Made by a program: the position numbers and the translations under genes | Shown: positions 7,363 to 18,770 of the stretch, in pieces | Layout of the letters: every line of letters begins with the position of its first letter | How positions within the stretch are numbered: the first letter of the stretch is position 1 | Notes under the pieces: generated by a model | Seen by the model: the letters and a program-made list of their open reading frames with translations, nothing else | What the model was told of the DNA's origin: nothing | The model's database searches: none | Origin: Amycolatopsis rifamycinica | GTDB lineage: Bacteria; Actinomycetota; Actinomycetes; Mycobacteriales; Pseudonocardiaceae | Direction: 5' to 3' | Length of the DNA: 64,000 bases | Assembly (NCBI RefSeq): GCF_000695625.1 | Contig: NZ_JMQI01000027.1 | Location: 157,997 to 221,996 of the forward strand

Positions 7363-9336
7363 TTACCCGGCTGCTCCGTCCGTGTCCGCGACGTCCTCGA
7401 CGACGCCCCACCAGAGGAAGTCACGCGCCCGCGTCGCCGCGACGAGGCGTTGCCGGTCGCGCAGCTCGGCCGCCTCGTCCGCGGCGGCCCCGCCTTCGCC
7501 CGCACCGGCGGGGAACTCGACGACCAGCACGGCCTGGAAGTCGAGGCCTTTCGCCCGGTGCACGGTGCCCACCTTGAGGTGGTCGTCGGGCGCCCCGGAG
7601 TAGTCGTCGAGGGACAGGACGGGGATGCCGGCTTCGCGCAGGATCCGGCGGCACCGCACGAGGTCCTGGCGCTGGAAGAGGATGAGCGCGGTCTGCCCGA
7701 GCGGGGCCGTCAGCCCGGCGATCCGCCGGGTCAGTTCGGCGGCGAGGTCCGCTTCGGTGCCGCGCCAGGACACCGCCGCCCCGCCGGTGTTGCCCGCTTC
7801 CGCGTTCTTCAGGGCCACCCCGGACGCGCCGTCGAGGTCGTCGACCTCGTTGACCGCGTCGAACTGCTGGGCGAAGGCGAGGACTTCGGTGCGGTTGCGG
7901 TAGTTGACCCTCAGCACCTCGCCCCGGCCCAGCACCGGGATGCCCGCGTCGGACAGGCGCCAGCCGCCCGGGTAGACCTGCTGCTGGCCGTCGCCGACCA
8001 GCAGGAGCTGGTTCGGTCCGGTGCCGGCGAGCTCCTTGATCAGCCGCAGCCCGTTCAAGGTGATGTCCTGCACCTCGTCGACGACCACCGCGGCGTAGCG
8101 GGTTTCCAGCGGCTGCCGCCGCAGTTCGGCCAGTGCGATGTCGATCACGTCGTTGTAGTCGTGCAGGCCGCGTTCGGCGAGCATTTCCTGGTACGTCTCG
8201 TAGAACTGCCACACCGCGGCCTTCTGCTCGAACCCCAGCCGGAGTTCGCGGCCCCGGCGCACGGCCGGACGGCGGTACTCCTCGAGCGTGGTGAACCCGC
8301 GTCCCTTGATGACGCGGTCGAGCTCGGTCCGCCAGTACTCGTCGTGCCGCTCGATCGGCTCCAGCACGGCGCGGTGCCGCGACCACGCGCGGCCGAACGC
8401 GGTCCGCACCCCGCGCGCGTCGACCTCGACGGGCCGGCCCCGTCCGGTCAGGAACCGGCGCACCCAGGCGTGCAGGTGGACGAATTCGGCCCGGCCGCCG
8501 AATTCCGGGGCCAGGCGGCGGAAAGCGGCCTCATGCACGGGCGGCAGGGTGCGCACGAAGGTGGTGAACAGCAGGGGCCCGGCACTCCGGCGGGCCACGT
8601 GCCGCAGCCGGTGCAGCGCGACGACGGTCTTCCCGGTGCCGGCCGGCCCGCTGATCCGCGCCGGCCCGCGGTAGTCGCGCGTGACGATCGCCCGCTGGTG
8701 CGGGTGCAGGAAGGTCAGCCACGAGTCGAACGGCCGCAGCTGCGCGGCGGCGACCTCGGCCTCGACGAGGCGGCCGGCGTCGAGGAACCCGGCCGCGGAC
8801 GCTTCGTGCGCGGGTGGCCGGACACGCAGCGGGACGTAGCCGTCGAGGATCCGCGCGGCCTGCTCGCCGATCGCGTCGATCTGCCGCCGGGTGAGGTGCG
8901 GCGCGGTGCGCTTGAACAGCTTCGCCACCTCGGGCTCCGCGAGGACCCGGAACGGCCCGGGATCCGGGAGCGCGACCGGGGGCCCCGGCGTGATCAGCAC
9001 GAAGTGGACGGCACTGCCGGTCAGTTCCCGCCCGCGGCCGTCCCGGATGCCGGCGCAGCTTTCCTCGGCGTGCCGCACGAGCGCGTGCAGGCCGGGCCGT
9101 TCCGGCGGGCCGGCGGCGACGGTGACGGCGAAGAGGCCTTCGGGGCCGAGGAGGAAGGCGTCCGCACGCGCGTCGGGCGGATCGGCGCGCACGAAGAGCC
9201 GCCAGTTCCCGGCGGTCTCGACGAGCAGGGCGGTGAGGATCCGGCGCCGGTCGGCGCCGAGGCGCGGGACGTGCTCCGCCAGCAGCGCCGAAGCCTGCTG
9301 CTGGAGCACCCGCCTGGCGTGCTTGGTGAGACCCAC
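7363..9336 (-). CDS. UvrD/Rep-like superfamily 1 helicase with divergent N-terminal region
   Basis: The protein has 657 residues from a GTG with GGGAGG upstream. Residues ~1-190 form a NERD/restriction-like N-terminal region without an obvious catalytic triad. The helicase core starts with FDSWLTFLHPHQ and Walker A GPAGTGKT (~residues 230-237). It continues with Walker B VVVDEVQD, motif III (LLLVGDGQQQ), motif IV-like VNYRNRTE, motif V VGTVHRAKGLDFQ and motif VI RLVAATRARDFLW. SF1A enzymes unwind DNA 3' to 5' in repair or recombination. NERD-helicase fusions of this kind are widespread in actinomycetes with unclear roles, possibly repair or defence. Confidence 0.85.
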   Translation of the reverse strand: MGLTKHARRVLQQQASALLAEHVPRLGADRRRILTALLVETAGNWRLFVRADPPDARADAFLLGPEGLFAVTVAAGPPERPGLHALVRHAEESCAGIRDGRGRELTGSAVHFVLITPGPPVALPDPGPFRVLAEPEVAKLFKRTAPHLTRRQIDAIGEQAARILDGYVPLRVRPPAHEASAAGFLDAGRLVEAEVAAAQLRPFDSWLTFLHPHQRAIVTRDYRGPARISGPAGTGKTVVALHRLRHVARRSAGPLLFTTFVRTLPPVHEAAFRRLAPEFGGRAEFVHLHAWVRRFLTGRGRPVEVDARGVRTAFGRAWSRHRAVLEPIERHDEYWRTELDRVIKGRGFTTLEEYRRPAVRRGRELRLGFEQKAAVWQFYETYQEMLAERGLHDYNDVIDIALAELRRQPLETRYAAVVVDEVQDITLNGLRLIKELAGTGPNQLLLVGDGQQQVYPGGWRLSDAGIPVLGRGEVLRVNYRNRTEVLAFAQQFDAVNEVDDLDGASGVALKNAEAGNTGGAAVSWRGTEADLAAELTRRIAGLTAPLGQTALILFQRQDLVRCRRILREAGIPVLSLDDYSGAPDDHLKVGTVHRAKGLDFQAVLVVEFPAGAGEGGAAADEAAELRDRQRLVAATRARDFLWWGVVEDVADTDGAAG

Positions 9337-9355
9337 CGCCCCTCCCCGTCGTCGT

Positions 9356-10033
9356 TCACCAGCCGCGCTCGCGCCACTCCTCCAGCTTCGGCCGCTCGGC
9401 GCCCAGCGTCGAATCGTCGCCGTGGCCCGGGTAGAACCACGTCTCGTCCGGCAGCTCGCCGAAGACCCGCGTCTCCACGTCGTCCAGCAGCGAGGTGAAG
9501 TTCTCCGGCGACGACGTCTTGCCGACCCCGCCCGGGAACAGCGAGTCGCCCGTGAACAGGTGCGGGTGGCCGGCCGGGTCGCGGTACAGGAGGGCGATCG
9601 ACCCCGGCGTGTGGCCCCGCAGGTGGATCACCGACAGCGTGACCTGGCCCACCGCCAGCGTGTCACCGTGCTCGACCAGGAAGTCCGGGGGGACCGGCAA
9701 CGGCCCGGCGTCCAGCGGGTGGGCCGCCGTGTTCGCTCCGTTCGCGCCCGCCACCGCGCCCAGGGCCTGCCAGTGGTCCTGGTGCTGGTGGGTGGTGACG
9801 ACCGTCTTCAGCGCCGGGCGGTCCGGGCCGTGGCCGATCAGGTCCGAAATGCGCTCCGGGTCGCTCGCCGCGTCGATCAGCAGCGCCTCGTTCGACGAGC
9901 GGCACACCAGGAGGTACGCGTTGTTGTCCATCGGGCCGACGGACAGCTTGGTGATGGTCAGCGCGTCCAGGGTGCGCCGGGTGGCGTCGCCGCCCGGGTC
10001 GACGTGTCCGGTGTAGGTGTCCACGATGTTCAC
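9356..10033 (-). CDS. Metallo-beta-lactamase-fold hydrolase, glyoxalase II-like
   Basis: A 225-residue protein with the metal-binding HxHxDH signature as THQHQDHWQ, the HLRGHTPGS histidine, the FTGDSLFPGG aspartate and the terminal YPGHGDDST histidine. The order and spacing match hydroxyacylglutathione-hydrolase-like MBL proteins that cleave thioesters. The actual substrate in an actinomycete (mycothiol rather than glutathione) is inference. GTG at 10033 is preferred because upstream in-frame codons have no family resemblance. Confidence 0.88.
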   Translation of the reverse strand: MNIVDTYTGHVDPGGDATRRTLDALTITKLSVGPMDNNAYLLVCRSSNEALLIDAASDPERISDLIGHGPDRPALKTVVTTHQHQDHWQALGAVAGANGANTAAHPLDAGPLPVPPDFLVEHGDTLAVGQVTLSVIHLRGHTPGSIALLYRDPAGHPHLFTGDSLFPGGVGKTSSPENFTSLLDDVETRVFGELPDETWFYPGHGDDSTLGAERPKLEEWRERGW

Positions 10034-10143
10034 CCGGCACACGGTAGTCGTTTCGCGCCAAGCGGTTCCACCCGCACAAGCGCGCGGGCGCCGCGGCACG
10101 TAGGCTCATCGCGACCCCCTGCCAGCCCGACCTCAGGACGACC

Positions 10144-11349
10144 GTGCCCACCTCCCCGACGCCGCGCCGGATCAGCTGGGACCTCCTCCGGGTCGTCGCC
10201 GTCGCCGCGGTCGTCCTCGGGCACATCACCCACCAGGGCGCGCTGCTCCACCCGGAACTCACGGGGTACCCCGTGCGGGTGACCGCGCAGTTCGGGGCCG
10301 CGATCCTGCTGGTGATCTCCGCCTTCTTCGTTTGCGCGAGCCTGCGCAAGGGCAATCCCCGCCGGTGGCTCTGGAACCGCGTCGCGCGCTTGGTGCCCGC
10401 GTACCTGGTCGCCGTCCTGGTGACCTACCTCGTGACGCGGTGGGCCGCCGTCTCCTTCAGCGGCCTGTCCTACCCGCCCGGCGTCACCGGGTTCCTCTTC
10501 GGCGTGCCGCCGGGGCCGCCGACGGACCCCTCGCCCTGGTACATCCCGACGTGGCTGGACCTGGTCGCCAACCTCGGCATGGTGCAGGAGTGGGGCATCC
10601 GGACCGAGACCTTCTACTACCTCGACGGCTCCTACTGGACGCTGCCGGTGCAGCTGATGGCCTTCACCGGCGCAGCCCTGCTGTGGCCGCGGCCGTGGCG
10701 CACCCACCGGCTGACCGTCGCGCTGCTGTGGGCGCTGATCCTCGTCCCGCTCGCGCTGCGCTTCGCCGTCTTCCCGCCGGGGACGGCGAGCCCGGTCGTC
10801 GAGACCTTCTACTACGGCCTGGGCCTGCACCGCCTGCACGTCTTCGCCGCCGGCGTCGCGATCTGGCTGTGGGCGCAGCGCCGGCTCAAGACCTGGCACG
10901 TCGCGCTCTTCGCGGCCGCCGCCGTCGCCGCGCAGGACCTGCAGGTGTTCCCGTTCCACGTCGCGCTGCCGCAGGACGCCGAGCGCTGGCCCTCCACGAT
11001 CGGGTTCGCGGTCCTGCTCCTGCTGGTCTGCCTGGCCGCCCGCGGCCCGGACTGGCGGCTCCCGGGGCTGGCCCGGATCGCCCCGGCCGTCACCTGGCTC
11101 GCGGGCATCTCGTATGGTCTTTACCTGGTGCACCAGGAACTGGGTTACGTCCTGGCCCGTGCCCTGCTCGACGCCGGTCTCCCCGGCTGGCTGCGGCTCC
11201 CCGTGGTCGCCGGCGCCGCCGTGCTGGCCGGCTGGGCGGTCACCGCGGGGGTCGAACGCCCGGCCCACCGGTGGCTCACCAGACGCCGGAAGCCCGAAGA
11301 ACCGCAGGTCAAGGACGCGGAACCCGTTTTTGTCGGTGGTGGCTCGTAG
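10144..11349 (+). CDS. Membrane acyltransferase, acyltransferase-3 family
   Basis: A 401-residue integral membrane protein with about ten hydrophobic spans. The N-terminal RRISWDLLRVVAVAAVVLGH with its catalytic-type histidine, followed by SAFFVCASLRKG and WNRVARLVPAYLVAV, is typical of the OafA/YrhL acyltransferase-3 group. These transfer acetyl or other acyl groups from the cytoplasm to extracytoplasmic sugars or lipids. The acceptor cannot be read from the sequence. It stands alone, divergent from the MBL gene, 88 bases before uvrA. Confidence 0.87.
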   Translation: MPTSPTPRRISWDLLRVVAVAAVVLGHITHQGALLHPELTGYPVRVTAQFGAAILLVISAFFVCASLRKGNPRRWLWNRVARLVPAYLVAVLVTYLVTRWAAVSFSGLSYPPGVTGFLFGVPPGPPTDPSPWYIPTWLDLVANLGMVQEWGIRTETFYYLDGSYWTLPVQLMAFTGAALLWPRPWRTHRLTVALLWALILVPLALRFAVFPPGTASPVVETFYYGLGLHRLHVFAAGVAIWLWAQRRLKTWHVALFAAAAVAAQDLQVFPFHVALPQDAERWPSTIGFAVLLLLVCLAARGPDWRLPGLARIAPAVTWLAGISYGLYLVHQELGYVLARALLDAGLPGWLRLPVVAGAAVLAGWAVTAGVERPAHRWLTRRRKPEEPQVKDAEPVFVGGGS

Positions 11350-11437
11350 CATGGATCGCGGCCACCCGTGCAGCCGTTTGAGCGACACAGACCGGGTCGG
11401 CGACCGCAGCTGAGAATGACATTGAGAGGACCCTGGC

Positions 11438-14290
<2,853 letters not shown>

Positions 14291-14293
14291 CGG

Positions 14294-14563
14294 CTACCGC
14301 TCCTTCCCCGTGGGCTGCTGGACCACGGGGGAGAGCGGGCCGTAGTACAGCGTCCGGAGCCGGTGGGCCGGTGCGCCCGGCCACGGGATCTCCGACGTGA
14401 AGGTCACCGTGCCGCCCGCGGTCACCGCGGGCAGCTCCGTCGAGACCGGACCGGTGAACGGCCGCACCCGGTAGGGGAACGGCGTCTCCGGGATCAGGCC
14501 CAGGTGAGAGCCGGAACAGCCCGCGGCCGGCAGCGCGACCAGGACGAGGGGTTTGCCGGGCAC
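14294..14563 (-). CDS. Small lipoprotein, unrecognised
   Basis: The protein has 89 residues from a GTG with GGGAGG just ahead. The N-terminus (PGKPLVLVALPAAGCSG) is a short hydrophobic stretch ending in a lipobox-like PAAGC with cysteine at residue 16. The remaining ~70 residues contain TAGGTVTFTSEIPWPG, suggesting a small beta domain. It is convergent with uvrA, with three bases between the stops. No family recognised. The signal peptide is short, so membrane anchoring is likely but not certain. Confidence 0.5.
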   Translation of the reverse strand: MPGKPLVLVALPAAGCSGSHLGLIPETPFPYRVRPFTGPVSTELPAVTAGGTVTFTSEIPWPGAPAHRLRTLYYGPLSPVVQQPTGKER

Positions 14564-14702
14564 GGCGGCCTCCCGAACGGCCGGGGCGGAGGTGCGGACG
14601 TGCGCAGCCTAGGAACCCCGCCCGCACGGCGACAAGATCGTGCCGATCACCGGGTCGCACCAATCCGCCCGCGAACCGGCACCGAACCGGCGTCGACCCG
14701 GC

Positions 14703-14730
14703 TGAACCGTTTTCCGCTCGCGGCCGTGTC
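14703..14730 (+). promoter_or_regulatory. SigL-type ECF promoter: TGAACC, 16 bases, CGTGTC
   Basis: TGAACC at 14703-14708 and CGTGTC at 14725-14730 are separated by exactly 16 bases. This agrees with the -35/-10 pattern known for mycobacterial SigL. It lies 56 bases before the lipoprotein start, and the downstream sigma gene at 15435 resembles SigL. It probably drives the lipoprotein and possibly the sigma/anti-sigma pair as an autoregulatory loop. Confidence 0.6.
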
Positions 14731-14785
14731 CCAGGTGTCGAGGTCCGCCGGACGGCGGTGCCGCCCTCACCGAGGAGAGAACGTC

Positions 14786-15289
14786 ATGAACCGTATCCGG
14801 CCGGTGGTCGTCAGCGCCGTGGCGCTGGTCGCCGTCGCCTCCTTGTCCGCCTGCGGCGAGATGGCCGACGGCGCCCAAGGGCCGCAACACGGGGAACCGG
14901 GGCACAAGATGCTCCAGGTCGCCACGGTCAACGGTGTCGGCGCGGTGGTCACCGACGCCGACGGCAAGACGCTCTACCGCTTCGACAAGGACATCTCCCA
15001 GCCGCCGACGTCCAACTGCGACGGCGAGTGCGCCACCCAGTGGCCGCCGATGCTGGCCGGGGTGGCCACACCGATGCTGAAGGGCATCCAGGACACCCAG
15101 GTGGGCACGACGACCCGCAAGGACGGCAGCAAGCAGATCACCCTGAACGGCTGGCCGCTGTACGAGTTCGCGGGCGACAAGGCCGCGGGCGACATGAACG
15201 GCCAGGGCGCCAACGGCACGTGGTTCGCCGTCGCGCCGGACGGCAGCAAGATCACCGCGGCGAGCAAGGCCGGCGGCGCCGGGTACTGA
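14786..15289 (+). CDS. Secreted lipoprotein with tandem COG4315-type repeats
   Basis: A 167-residue protein with signal peptide and lipobox LSAC (cysteine ~23). The mature part has the repeat family seen in actinobacterial COG4315 lipoproteins: VVTDADGKTLYRFDKD, CDGECATQWPP and ITLNGWPLYEFAGDKAAGD, with a final TWFAVAPDG. Such proteins sit outside the membrane, and some are linked to redox or envelope stress (not established). GAGGAGAG precedes the ATG. A SigL-like promoter lies upstream and an ECF sigma gene follows, so it is probably a target of that sigma factor. Confidence 0.87.
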   Translation: MNRIRPVVVSAVALVAVASLSACGEMADGAQGPQHGEPGHKMLQVATVNGVGAVVTDADGKTLYRFDKDISQPPTSNCDGECATQWPPMLAGVATPMLKGIQDTQVGTTTRKDGSKQITLNGWPLYEFAGDKAAGDMNGQGANGTWFAVAPDGSKITAASKAGGAGY

Positions 15290-15434
15290 CGGACGACGGG
15301 TTTCCGGGCAAACGAGGAAGGACGGGCAGCCGATGAACACCATGGTCGCGCTGCGCTCGGCGCACGCACCGCCGGTGGAGCTGAGGGTTGCACTACTGTC
15401 CTCGACGACTCAGAACACCGTCGGGAGGACGAGG

Positions 15435-15986
15435 GTGGCCATAGGAGGCAGGCGGCCTAAGAAGGCCAAAGGCGAAGACCTGATTCGGCAGCTGTACGCC
15501 GAACACGGGCGAAGCCTGCTGGCCTACGCGACGAGGCTGACCGGTGATCGGGCGGCAGCCGAGGACGTGGTCCAGGAGACGCTCGTCCGGGCGTGGAAAC
15601 ACGCGGACGATCTGCAGAACGACGGGAAAGGCTCGGTGCGCGGCTGGTTGCTGACCGTCGCGCGCAACCTGGTCACCGACCGGGCACGGGCCCGGGCGGC
15701 ACGGCCACAAGAAGTGGCCGAACCGGCCGAAGGCGTGCCTACCCCGGCCGTCGAGCGGGACCACGCCCAGGGCGTGGTCGACTCGATGACCGTGCTCGGC
15801 GCGATGGACGGGCTGTCCAACGAGCATCGAGAGGTCCTGGTGGAGATCTACTACCGGGGACGGACGGTGGCCGAAGCGGCGAGAACACTGGGCGTCGCAC
15901 CGGGTACCGTGAAATCAAGGTCGTACTACGCACTACGAGCACTCAGAGCAGCGATGATTTCGAGCGGAACGGAGGTGGCGCGATGA
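15435..15986 (+). CDS. ECF RNA polymerase sigma factor, SigL-like
   Basis: The protein has 183 residues. GTG at 15435 is chosen because GGGAGG lies six bases upstream and the length suits ECF factors; an ATG at 15333 would add 34 non-conserved residues. Region 2 reads LIRQLYAEHGRSLLAYATRL ... AAEDVVQETLVRAWKH. Region 4 reads LSNEHREVLVEIYYRGRTVA ... LGVAPGTVKSRSYYALRAL. It overlaps the anti-sigma gene by ATGA. The combination with a membrane zinc-finger anti-sigma resembles SigL-RslA of Mycobacterium. It directs RNA polymerase to TGAACC/CGTGTC-type promoters if the analogy holds. Confidence 0.9.
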   Translation: MAIGGRRPKKAKGEDLIRQLYAEHGRSLLAYATRLTGDRAAAEDVVQETLVRAWKHADDLQNDGKGSVRGWLLTVARNLVTDRARARAARPQEVAEPAEGVPTPAVERDHAQGVVDSMTVLGAMDGLSNEHREVLVEIYYRGRTVAEAARTLGVAPGTVKSRSYYALRALRAAMISSGTEVAR

Positions 15987-16690
15987 ACTCGGTGGACGAG
16001 AGTCACACGCAGCTCGGCGCGTACGCCCTCGGCGCGCTCGATGCGAGCGAGGCGGCCGACTTCGAGCGGCGGCACCTGCAGACCTGCGCGCAGTGCCGGT
16101 TCGACCTGAACGAGCTCGTGGCCCTGCGCGACTCGCTCGACGAGGTACCGCCCGAGGCGTTCCTCGACGGGCCGCCCGAGGGCGGGGACCTGCTGCTGCA
16201 GAAGACCCTGCGCCGGGTGCGCGACGAGGAAGGACGCGCGGCTCCGGCCCGGACGTCACGGCGGGGCCTGGCCCTGGTCGCGGCGGCGGTGCTGGTGGTG
16301 GCCGCCCTCGGCGGCGGCGTGCTGGTGGGAAGGCAGACGGCGTCCTCCGACGTCGCGGTGCCGGTTCAGCCGACGGTGGTGCCCGGCACGAAGGACGTCC
16401 GGGCGACGGACGCCTCGACCGGCGTGCAGCTGGCCGCGTCGGTGGCCCCGTTCCAGGGCTGGGTCAAGGTGAACGTGGCGGTGAAGGGCGTTCAGGCCGG
16501 GGAGAAGTGCTTGCTGCAGGTGACCACCAAGGGCGGCCAGACGGTGACCGCCGGCAGCTGGCAGGTGTCGGAGAAGTGGGAGAGCCAGGGCTTCTCGCTC
16601 GACGGGTCGGCGCTGGTCGCCCCCGACGACGTGAAGTCGGTCGACATCGTCACGGTGGACGGCCGGAAGCTGGTCTCGGCTCAGGTTTGA
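15983..16690 (+). CDS. Membrane anti-sigma factor with ZAS zinc motif, RslA-like
   Basis: A 235-residue protein. The cytoplasmic N-terminus carries the HxxxCxxC zinc-binding anti-sigma motif (RRHLQTCAQC, residues ~32-41). A single membrane span at ~95-115 (ALVAAAVLVVAALGGGVLVG) is followed by an extracytoplasmic beta domain resembling anti-sigma-K-type C-termini. It sequesters the adjacent ECF factor until an envelope or redox signal releases it (family knowledge). Start and sigma stop overlap, a typical coupled pair. Confidence 0.9.
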   Translation: MNSVDESHTQLGAYALGALDASEAADFERRHLQTCAQCRFDLNELVALRDSLDEVPPEAFLDGPPEGGDLLLQKTLRRVRDEEGRAAPARTSRRGLALVAAAVLVVAALGGGVLVGRQTASSDVAVPVQPTVVPGTKDVRATDASTGVQLAASVAPFQGWVKVNVAVKGVQAGEKCLLQVTTKGGQTVTAGSWQVSEKWESQGFSLDGSALVAPDDVKSVDIVTVDGRKLVSAQV

Positions 16691-16695
16691 CGAGC

Positions 16696-17139
16696 ATGAC
16701 GGGTGCGCAGTACCGGTTCCGCAGCACGTGGCTGCTGCCCGGAACCGCGCCCGAGCGGGTGTTCGACGTGGTCACCGACCTCGCCGGCTACCCGCGGTGG
16801 TGGTCGGACGTCCGCGCGGTGCGCCGCGTGGACGACGACACCGCCGAGCTGGTTTGCCGGTCCCGGCTGCCGTTCCGGATCGTCGTCCGGATGCACCGGG
16901 ACCACCAGGACGAGCGCACGGGCCTGATGCGGGTCAGGCTCAGTGGCGACCTCGACGGGACCCTGACGGGAGCGGTCCGCGCGGCGGGCGCGGGCACGCT
17001 GCTGGAGATCACCCAGGACGTCCAGGCCCGGAAGAAGTTGCTGCGGCGCTTCGACACGGTGGCCCGGCCGCTCTTCCGCGCGAACCACGCGCTGATGATG
17101 CGGCGGGGCCACCGTGGGCTTTCCGCCTACCTCGCGTGA
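16696..17139 (+). CDS. SRPBCC (START-like) family protein
   Basis: A 147-residue protein with the helix-grip polyketide-cyclase/dehydrase-like pattern: PERVFDVVTDLAGYPRWWSD near the start, a central beta sheet, and a long C-terminal helix. These proteins bind hydrophobic ligands; the ligand is unknown. It starts five bases after the anti-sigma stop, so it probably belongs to the same transcript. Confidence 0.82.
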   Translation: MTGAQYRFRSTWLLPGTAPERVFDVVTDLAGYPRWWSDVRAVRRVDDDTAELVCRSRLPFRIVVRMHRDHQDERTGLMRVRLSGDLDGTLTGAVRAAGAGTLLEITQDVQARKKLLRRFDTVARPLFRANHALMMRRGHRGLSAYLA

Positions 17140-17144
17140 CCAAG

Positions 17145-17252
17145 GCCGGAACCCGCGTGATTTAGACCGGAACCCACGTGATTAAAGCCGGAACTCGCGA
17201 GTTCCGGCTCCAATCACGCCAGTTACGGCTCCGATCACGCGAGTCACGGGCC
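17145..17252. repeat. Cluster of short repeats around a 24-bp perfect palindrome, between convergent genes
   Basis: Positions 17186-17209 form a perfect palindrome centred on CGCG (arm AGCCGGAACTCG). To its left are two copies of CCGGAACC[C/A][G/A]CGTGATT. To its right are inverted-looking copies (TCCAATCACGCCAGTTACGG, TCCGATCACGCGAGTCACGG). The whole folds into a large imperfect cruciform. Since both flanking genes end here it may act as a bidirectional terminator. The modular units suggest a dispersed REP-like family. Confidence 0.65.
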
Positions 17253-17255
17253 GGG

Positions 17256-18665
17256 TCACGCGAGATCGGCGGTGCACAGCTCCGGCTCGGGGGCCGGGCG
17301 GGTGCGGCGGGCCAGGACCAGGCCGCCGAGGGCCACCGCCGCGATCAGGAAGCCCGCGCTGACCCCGTAGGCCATGCGGTACCCGGCCGCCAGCGCCGCA
17401 CGGTGGTCCAGCGCGCCGAGGCTCTCCGTGCGGGCGGCGGCCACCGCGGCCAGGACCGCCGTGCCGACCGCCGCCCCGACCTGCTGGGTCGTGTTGATCA
17501 GGCCGGACGCGACGCCGGCGTCCGCGGCCGGGACGTCCGCCATCGCCAGGCCCATCAGCGCCGGGATGGCCGCGCCGGCCCCGAGGCCCATCAGCAGCAG
17601 CGGCGGCAGGATGCCGGTGAAGTAGGCGTCCGAGACGCGGGTGAGCAGCAGCAGGCCCACGATCACCAGGCCGAGCCCGGCGAGCAGCACCGCGCGCGGG
17701 CCGAACCGCGCCGAGAGCTTGTCCGCGAAGCCGAGCGACGCCACGGCGATCACCAGCGGCACCGGGACGAACGCGACCCCGGTCCCCAGCGCGTCGAGGC
17801 CCAGCACCTGCTGCAGGTACAACGCCGTGACGAACTGGAAGCCGAGCATCCCGGCGACCATCAGCACCATCACCACGTTCGCGCCGGCCACCGCGCGGAT
17901 CCGGAACAGCCGCAGCGGCAGCAACGGCGTCCGCGCCTTCGCCTGCCGCACCGCGAAGGCCGCGAGCAGGACGACGGCCGCGGCGAGCGCGCCCCAGGAC
18001 GACGCCGAGATGCCGTACACGCCGAGCATCACCGCGGCGGTGACCAGGACCGCGCCGAGCACGTCCAGGCCCGCCCGAAGACCCGTCCCGCGGTCCGGCG
18101 AGACGACTCGCACGGCCAGCAGCAGCGCCGCGACGCCGATCGGCAGGTTGACGTAGAACGTCCAGTGCCAGCTCAGCGCCTGCGTCAGGGCACCGCCCGC
18201 GATGAGCCCGATCGACGCGCCCGCCGCCTGCGTGAAGCTGTACACCCCGATCGCCTTCGCCCGGGCGCGGGGCTCGGGGTACATCGTGACGATCATCCCG
18301 AGCACCACGGCCGACGCGAGCGCGCCGTCGACGCCCTGGGCGAACCGGGCCACGACCAGGACGCCCGCGTCCGCGGACAGGCCGGCGACCAGGGAGGCGA
18401 GGGTGAACAGGCTCAGCCCGCCGAGGAAGACGCGGCGGCGGCCGAGCAGGTCGCCCAGGCGCCCGGAGAGCAGCAGCAGGCCGCCGAAGGCGACGAGGTA
18501 GGCGGTGAAGACCCAGGACAGCCCGGCGGGCGTGAACCCGAGGTCGGCCTGGATCGCGGGCAGGGCCACCGCGACGATGCTGCTGTCCAGCACGACCATC
18601 AGCGAGGCGGCGCACAGCACCGCCAACGCGAGGCGGCGGGAGCGGGTGGGGTGGTTCTCGGCCAT
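17256..18665 (-). CDS. MFS drug efflux permease, DHA2 (14-span) family
   Basis: The protein has 469 residues with about 14 hydrophobic spans. The N-terminal motif LMVVLDSSIVAVALPAIQADLG is the DHA2 motif D1 region. GRLGDLLGRRRVF is motif A, and QGVDGALASA belongs to the motif B/C region. Members export drugs or dyes by proton antiport. It is divergent from an HxlR-type repressor with a shared 105-base regulatory stretch containing a dyad, so it is probably derepressed by an electrophile or drug (inference). Confidence 0.93.
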   Translation of the reverse strand: MAENHPTRSRRLALAVLCAASLMVVLDSSIVAVALPAIQADLGFTPAGLSWVFTAYLVAFGGLLLLSGRLGDLLGRRRVFLGGLSLFTLASLVAGLSADAGVLVVARFAQGVDGALASAVVLGMIVTMYPEPRARAKAIGVYSFTQAAGASIGLIAGGALTQALSWHWTFYVNLPIGVAALLLAVRVVSPDRGTGLRAGLDVLGAVLVTAAVMLGVYGISASSWGALAAAVVLLAAFAVRQAKARTPLLPLRLFRIRAVAGANVVMVLMVAGMLGFQFVTALYLQQVLGLDALGTGVAFVPVPLVIAVASLGFADKLSARFGPRAVLLAGLGLVIVGLLLLTRVSDAYFTGILPPLLLMGLGAGAAIPALMGLAMADVPAADAGVASGLINTTQQVGAAVGTAVLAAVAAARTESLGALDHRAALAAGYRMAYGVSAGFLIAAVALGGLVLARRTRPAPEPELCTADLA

Positions 18666-18706
18666 ATCAGGCCCCTCCAGACGAGAGTTCCCCCTGGTCG
18701 ATGCCA

Positions 18707-18729
18707 GGGCACTTCTTGTAACAGTGCCC
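18707..18729. promoter_or_regulatory. Dyad GGGCACT-N9-AGTGCCC, candidate HxlR operator
   Basis: The seven-base arms are perfect (18707-18713 and 18723-18729), and the nine-base spacer contains TTGTAA. The dyad sits between the divergent efflux and HxlR genes, where a repressor controlling both would bind. HxlR-family proteins bind dyads of this size as dimers. Confidence 0.5.
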
Positions 18730-18770
18730 ATCATGTGTGACCATGGGATCGCCCGGAAGGAGGCACTTCC

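Noticed and set aside
7117..9498. Long open frame on the plus strand (over 790 codons) opposite the helicase gene
   Set aside because: It is the antisense of a gene with complete SF1 helicase motifs; its product is Arg/Pro/Gly-rich with no domain, as expected for shadow frames in high-GC DNA.
15333..15434. Longer start for the ECF sigma factor at ATG 15333
   Set aside because: The extra 34 residues are not sigma-like, and a better ribosome binding site serves the GTG at 15435. The ATG does have a weak site, so this is not fully excluded.
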